Below, in pieces: positions 5,346 to 9,823 of a DNA stretch of 9,823 nucleotides. The notes under the pieces were generated by a model. That model did not search any database. It was given only the letters and a program-made list of their open reading frames with translations, and had not been told where the DNA came from. The first letter of the stretch is position 1; each line of letters opens with the position of its first letter. The DNA lies in contig CABRXX010000083.1 in NCBI GenBank assembly GCA_902475025.1, positions 1-9,823 on the forward strand, read 5' to 3'. The DNA is from Merdiplasma sp905207905 (GTDB taxonomy: Bacteria > Bacillota > Clostridia > Lachnospirales > Lachnospiraceae). A program made the position numbers and the translations under genes.

Positions 5346-8300
5346 TTAAGAAAAATCAAACAGGGACAGCTGATTAGACTCCGGAAGGTCTTTTAGGATT
5401 CCAAGATCTCCCAGCAGGTCGATCACCGTCTTACTCACTTTGGTTCTCTCCCGGAAATCATCCTTGGAAAGGAACTTTCCGTCCTTCACCGCATCTACCA
5501 CCGCTTCTGCCGCCTTGCCGCCAAGACCGTCAATGGTATTTAAAGCCGGCATCAGTTTACCGTCAATGATCTGAAACCGTCCAGCCTGAGCCTGATAAAT
5601 ATCAATGGGCATGAAATCAAAACCTCTGGCATACATCTCCCGCACTACCTTCATATCCTTATATTCATCCTGCTCCTTTTTGCTCAAAGTATCCATCCGC
5701 TTTTCATAATCCTTCATGTGCATCAAAAGACGATCCTGTCCCAGACACATCAGTTCATAGTCAAAGCCGGAGGCCCGGATACTGAAGTAGGCTGCATAAT
5801 AGGCAAGAGGCTGATTGATCTTAAACCAGGCGATTCTCCAGGCCATCATAACGTACGCTGCCGCGTGGGCTTTGGGGAACATGTATTTGATCTTTTTACA
5901 GGACCAGATGTACCAGTCCGGCACGTCATGCTTTAACATCTCCTCCTCCCACTCCGGCTTTAATCCTTTTCCTTTCCGCACGCTCTCCATGATCGTAAAG
6001 GACAATTCACTGTCCAACCCCTTATCAATAAGATAGATCATAATATCATCACGGGTACAGATGGCTGTGGAAATGGTGGCCTTCCCCTCCTGAATCAGAG
6101 TCTGAGCGTTTCCAAGCCAAACGTCCGTCCCGTGGGCAAGACCTGCGATCCGCACTAGATCAGAAAAATACTGAGGCTTGGTATCCACCAGCATCTGAAT
6201 AGCAAACTCTGTACCAAACTCCGGTATCCCAAGGGAACCAAGCGGACAGCCCCCGATCTGCTCCGGCGTGATGCCAAGGGCATCTGTCCTCTGAAACAGG
6301 GACATCACCTGCTGATCATCCAGAGGAATTTCCCTGGCATTCAGCCCCGTCAGATCCTCCAGCATCCGGATCATGGTAGGATCATCATGTCCCAGAATAT
6401 CCAGCTTCAGCAGGTTATGGTCAATGGAATGGTAATCAAAATGGGTGGTGATAATATCCGTGGTTGTATCGTTGGCCGGGTGCTGAACCGGAGTAAAAGA
6501 GTAAATCTCTTCCCCGTAGGGAAGCACGATAATACCTCCCGGATGCTGTCCGGTGGTTCTGCGCACTCCAACACAGCCGGAGACAATACGGTTGATCTCA
6601 CAGGCCCGCTTATGTACGTCATGCTCCTCAAAATAGTGCTTCACATAGCCGAATGCAGTCTTGTCCGCCACCGTACCGATGGTTCCCGCCCGGAAGGTCT
6701 GGCCCGCCCCAAAGATAACCTCCGTATATTTATGAGCCTTACTCTGATATTCGCCGGAAAAGTTCAGGTCAATATCCGGCTCCTTATTTCCCTTAAACCC
6801 AAGGAAGGTCTCAAAGGGAATGTCAAACCCCTCTTTCTTCAGAGGCGCGCCGCAGTTGGGGCATACTTTATCCGGCATATCACACCCGGCCATTCCGGAG
6901 AATTTCCGCACCTCCGGGGAAGTAAAGTCATTGTAATGACACTTTTCACAATAATAATGGGGACTTAGGGGATTTACTTCCGTAATACCGGACATGGTGG
7001 CTACAAAAGAACTTCCCACAGATCCTCTGGAGCCTACCAGATAGCCGTCTGCATTGGACTTCCACACCAGCTTCTGGGCGATAATATACATTACCGCAAA
7101 GCCATTGGAGATAATGGAATTCAGTTCTCTTTTCAGCCGCTCCTCCACGATCTCCGGCAGCTCTTCCCCATATATCTCATGGGCCTTGTGATAGCAAAGA
7201 TCCGTCAGCAGCTGATCGGAATTTTCAATTACAGGAGGGCACTTGTCCGGCCGCACGGGAGAAATTTTTTCACACTGTTCTGCAATTTTCACAGTATTGG
7301 TAATCACAACTTCTCTGGCCTTCTCCTCCCCCAGATACTCAAATTCCCGAAGCATCTCCTCTGTAGTGCGAAGATAGAGGGGTGCCTGGTCGTCTGCGTC
7401 CTTAAACCCTTTCACGCTCATCAGGATCCTGCGGTAGATCTCATCCTCCGGATTTAGAAAATGTACATCACAGGTGCCTACCACCGGTTTGTTGTACTGT
7501 TCTCCCAGCTTCACAATCTTCCGGTTATAGTCCTTTAACTGCTCTACTGTTTTGGGCTCATCGTAGCCGTCCTTTGTCATAAAAAGGTTATTGCCAAGAG
7601 GCTGAATCTCCAGGTAATCATAAAAGCTCACCAGCTTGGCCAGATCCTGCTCGGAAGCTCCCCGAAGCACTGCCTGGTACAATTCCCCTGCCTCACAGGC
7701 CGAACCGATCAGCAGGCCCTCCCGATATTTACTTAGTACGCTTTTGGGGATTCTGGGCCTTCGGTTGTAATACTGAAGGTGAGACCAGGACACCAGACGA
7801 TAAAGATTCACACGACCGGTGTCATTGGCAGCCAGAAGAATCACATGGTAGGTGGGAAGCTTCTTGATCTGATCAGCAGACGATTTTCCCAGCTCATTCA
7901 TCCCATCCAGGTCATAGACCTCTCTGTCCTTTAACATTTGAATGAACTTTTCAAAGATCTCCGCCGTGCAGCCTGCATCGTCTACGGCCCGATGATGATT
8001 TTCCAAAGATACTCCTAAAGCCTTTGCCACGGTATCCAGTTTGAAACGATTCAGCTGAGGCAACAGGACTCTGGCCAGACTCACCGTGTCTACCACCGTA
8101 AACTCCTGCTCAAGTCCCAGCCTCTGGCAGTTTTCCCGGATAAATCCCATATCAAAGGAGGCATTGTGAGCCACCATCACTGCGCCCTGACAGAATGTAA
8201 GGAATTCAGGCAGCACTTCCTGAATCTTGGGTGCCTCCAGCACCATACTGTCATTGATGCCGGTAAGCTGTTCGATCCGGTAGGGTATGGGCACCTCCGG

Positions 8301-9823
8301 ATTTACAAAGGTACTGAACCGCTCTGTGATCTTTCCCCCCTCCACCCGGACAGCTCCGATCTCAATGATCTGATTCTGGGTAGGAGAAAATCCGGTAGTC
8401 TCCAGGTCAAACACCACAAAGACGGAATCCAGGCTCTGACCCTTGGAGTTTTCACCGATCAGACGCATATCGTCCACCAGATAGCCCTCCACTCCGTAGA
8501 TCACCTTAAAATCTGCATCCTTCGGTACCGCATGATTGGCGTCCGGAAAAGCCTGAACCGCCCCATGATCCGTGATCGCCAGGGCCTTATGTCCCCACTT
8601 CATGGCGCATCCGATAATATCTTTTACATCCGACACCCCATCCATATCGCTCATCTTGGTATGGCAGTGCAGCTCCACTCGCTTTTCCGGGTAAGTGTCC
8701 ATGCGGAGTTTCCGAAAATCTGCAATTTTCTTAATTCCCATCACAGAACCGATGGTGAGCTGGCTGTCAAATTTGTCAATGGTGGTAACACCCTTAATCT
8801 TTACAAAAATTCCTTTCTTGATGGCTCCATTGATCTCCTCCATCTGGTCATTTCTTGCGAACATCTTTACCACGATGGTATCTGTAAAATCCGTCACTTC
8901 CATCATAATGATGGTCTTTTCTCCACGAATCTCCCTGGTTTCCAGACTCTGGATCTGTCCCCGGATCACCACCTCGCCCATCTCTCCTGCGATCTGCTCA
9001 ATGGAAATGGCATCCTCTTCAAAATCTCTTCCCAAAAGAACATCCGGATTATCGGAGCGCTTGACGGAACCTCCGTAGCGGCCGCCCTCGCCTCTTCCCT
9101 GAAAGCGTCCTCCTCTGCGCAAGCCCGGCTTCCCCTGTGCTCCTGCCAGCTTCTCCCCGGCTTTCCCGCCGGAGCCTGAGGCCTGCCCTTCCTTCTTTGC
9201 GTCAGGGGATCCCTTCTGCTTCTTTTCCTCTCCTTTCGATCCTGCTCCAGCCGCCCTCGTTCCGGAGGCCATCTCCTGAAATCCGGAAACTCCTCCTGCC
9301 TCGGAAGCTTCCAGATATTCATCTTCCTTTTCTTCCTCTTCCTGCCTGCTTTTCCGGATCCTCTGGGAGATGGCTTCCACCTCCTGCTCCATACGGATCT
9401 GGGCAAATTTCCGGTTTTGGCTCTCCTTTGGCTCTGTGAGCACCGCATCGATCTTTAGATGCTGTCCGCACCGCTCGCAGAAAATCTTTTCCAGGATCTG
9501 AAGAAGCTCCTCCTCCTTCCCCTCTGCCACCACATTATCCTCCATAGTCAGCTTCAGGCTGTCGGAATCTGTAAATTCCAGCTTTGCCCCCCGAAACAGA
9601 TTAAACAGAAAAATATTGTAGTTTTTCAGCTCCAGCAAAATGCTGTCCTGATAAATAGGCATCAGCTTTTGGGCAGTATACTGGCCGGAAAGGTGAAATT
9701 TTTCAATGATCTTCACCGTCATTTTCAGACCTGAAAAAAGCTGGTCACGAATGGCCTGCTCTGTATCAAAAATATATTTTTTATGAATCAGTTTATCACT
9801 TTCCAGATAGATCTTCAGAAAAT
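5346..9823 (-). CDS. polC: DNA polymerase III alpha subunit, PolC type (5' end cut by window edge)
   Basis: This is the replicative polymerase of low-GC Firmicutes with a built-in 3'-5' proofreading exonuclease. The frame is open to the right edge (1491 residues visible). The 33 codons before the Met at 9722 encode IYLESDKLIHKK and similar PolC-like sequence, so the real start lies outside. Counting from that Met: N-terminal domain (to about 124), a low-complexity Gly/Arg/Lys linker (126-224), OB domain (about 250-330), PHP motifs (HCHTKMSDMDG 352-362 and ITDHG 383-387) split by a DEDD exonuclease (DLETTG 439-444, AHNASFD 518-524, HRAVDD 577-582) and resuming near GTCDVHF (749-755), a zinc module (Cys925, 928, 954, 957), catalytic Asp983 and Asp985 in PDIDLNFSG with Asp1108, and a C-terminal clamp-binding QLSLF (1451-1455). 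All catalytic residues checked are intact. Confidence 0.98.
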   Translation of the reverse strand, partial: FLKIYLESDKLIHKKYIFDTEQAIRDQLFSGLKMTVKIIEKFHLSGQYTAQKLMPIYQDSILLELKNYNIFLFNLFRGAKLEFTDSDSLKLTMEDNVVAEGKEEELLQILEKIFCERCGQHLKIDAVLTEPKESQNRKFAQIRMEQEVEAISQRIRKSRQEEEEKEDEYLEASEAGGVSGFQEMASGTRAAGAGSKGEEKKQKGSPDAKKEGQASGSGGKAGEKLAGAQGKPGLRRGGRFQGRGEGGRYGGSVKRSDNPDVLLGRDFEEDAISIEQIAGEMGEVVIRGQIQSLETREIRGEKTIIMMEVTDFTDTIVVKMFARNDQMEEINGAIKKGIFVKIKGVTTIDKFDSQLTIGSVMGIKKIADFRKLRMDTYPEKRVELHCHTKMSDMDGVSDVKDIIGCAMKWGHKALAITDHGAVQAFPDANHAVPKDADFKVIYGVEGYLVDDMRLIGENSKGQSLDSVFVVFDLETTGFSPTQNQIIEIGAVRVEGGKITERFSTFVNPEVPIPYRIEQLTGINDSMVLEAPKIQEVLPEFLTFCQGAVMVAHNASFDMGFIRENCQRLGLEQEFTVVDTVSLARVLLPQLNRFKLDTVAKALGVSLENHHRAVDDAGCTAEIFEKFIQMLKDREVYDLDGMNELGKSSADQIKKLPTYHVILLAANDTGRVNLYRLVSWSHLQYYNRRPRIPKSVLSKYREGLLIGSACEAGELYQAVLRGASEQDLAKLVSFYDYLEIQPLGNNLFMTKDGYDEPKTVEQLKDYNRKIVKLGEQYNKPVVGTCDVHFLNPEDEIYRRILMSVKGFKDADDQAPLYLRTTEEMLREFEYLGEEKAREVVITNTVKIAEQCEKISPVRPDKCPPVIENSDQLLTDLCYHKAHEIYGEELPEIVEERLKRELNSIISNGFAVMYIIAQKLVWKSNADGYLVGSRGSVGSSFVATMSGITEVNPLSPHYYCEKCHYNDFTSPEVRKFSGMAGCDMPDKVCPNCGAPLKKEGFDIPFETFLGFKGNKEPDIDLNFSGEYQSKAHKYTEVIFGAGQTFRAGTIGTVADKTAFGYVKHYFEEHDVHKRACEINRIVSGCVGVRRTTGQHPGGIIVLPYGEEIYSFTPVQHPANDTTTDIITTHFDYHSIDHNLLKLDILGHDDPTMIRMLEDLTGLNAREIPLDDQQVMSLFQRTDALGITPEQIGGCPLGSLGIPEFGTEFAIQMLVDTKPQYFSDLVRIAGLAHGTDVWLGNAQTLIQEGKATISTAICTRDDIMIYLIDKGLDSELSFTIMESVRKGKGLKPEWEEEMLKHDVPDWYIWSCKKIKYMFPKAHAAAYVMMAWRIAWFKINQPLAYYAAYFSIRASGFDYELMCLGQDRLLMHMKDYEKRMDTLSKKEQDEYKDMKVVREMYARGFDFMPIDIYQAQAGRFQIIDGKLMPALNTIDGLGGKAAEAVVDAVKDGKFLSKDDFRERTKVSKTVIDLLGDLGILKDLPESNQLSLFDFS

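Noticed and set aside
4784..5377. Plus-strand open frame of 197 codons over yqeG and the polC-yqeG gap
   Set aside because: It is antisense to a well-conserved HAD phosphatase and to the end of polC, and has no family resemblance.
6387..6968. Plus-strand open frame of 193 codons antisense to polC
   Set aside because: It opposes the polymerase core and zinc module of polC, which are clearly under selection on the minus strand, and shows no domain.
8166..9179. Plus-strand open frame of 337 codons antisense to polC
   Set aside because: It lies entirely opposite intact, motif-rich polC sequence. It is His/Leu-rich with no recognisable domain, and I see no convincing ribosome binding site. It is a compositional shadow.

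Overview
The window looks like chromosomal housekeeping DNA from a low-to-mid GC Firmicute, most likely a gut Lachnospiraceae (Clostridium cluster XIVa) species. The reasons are a PolC-type replicative polymerase, strong AGGAGG-type ribosome binding sites, a secreted DUF1002 protein, an EF-P with the Bacillus/Clostridium-style PGKG loop, and the first codons of what resembles a SCIFF ranthipeptide precursor. The genus is inference.

Layout. At the far left, on the minus strand, a gene is cut by the window edge after 12 codons (1-37). Its start resembles the leader of the six-cysteine SCIFF peptides, and it has a clear ribosome binding site and an extended -10 promoter. A 358-bp divergent intergenic region follows, with a promoter and two dyad symmetries in front of a plus-strand SGNH/GDSL hydrolase (396-1013). 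That gene ends at a hairpin terminator and converges on a long minus-strand block.

In transcription order (right to left) the minus-strand block holds polC (cut at the right window edge), a YqeG-type HAD phosphatase, shikimate kinase aroK (its ATG overlaps the yqeG stop as ATGA), elongation factor P efp, a compound hairpin terminator, and then a separately promoted secreted DUF1002 protein. That protein has an acidic linker with 24-residue tandem repeats and a beta-rich C-terminal region.

Functionally the block is a mix: replication (polC), a phosphatase-like protein of uncertain substrate (yqeG), the fifth step of the shikimate pathway (aroK), and translation past polyproline stretches (efp). 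The absence of a clear terminator between polC, yqeG and aroK suggests read-through. The DUF1002 gene has its own promoter and a leader of about 150 nt with a 10-bp long-range stem around a T7 tract.

I see no CRISPR array, insertion sequence, tRNA or rRNA gene, phage gene or defence system. The most unusual points are the probable SCIFF precursor at the left edge, the structured DUF1002 leader, the double dyad over the hydrolase promoter, and a Gly/Arg/Lys-rich disordered insert of about 100 residues in PolC. The polC reading frame stays open to the right edge, so the first Met that an ORF caller finds (9722) is internal.
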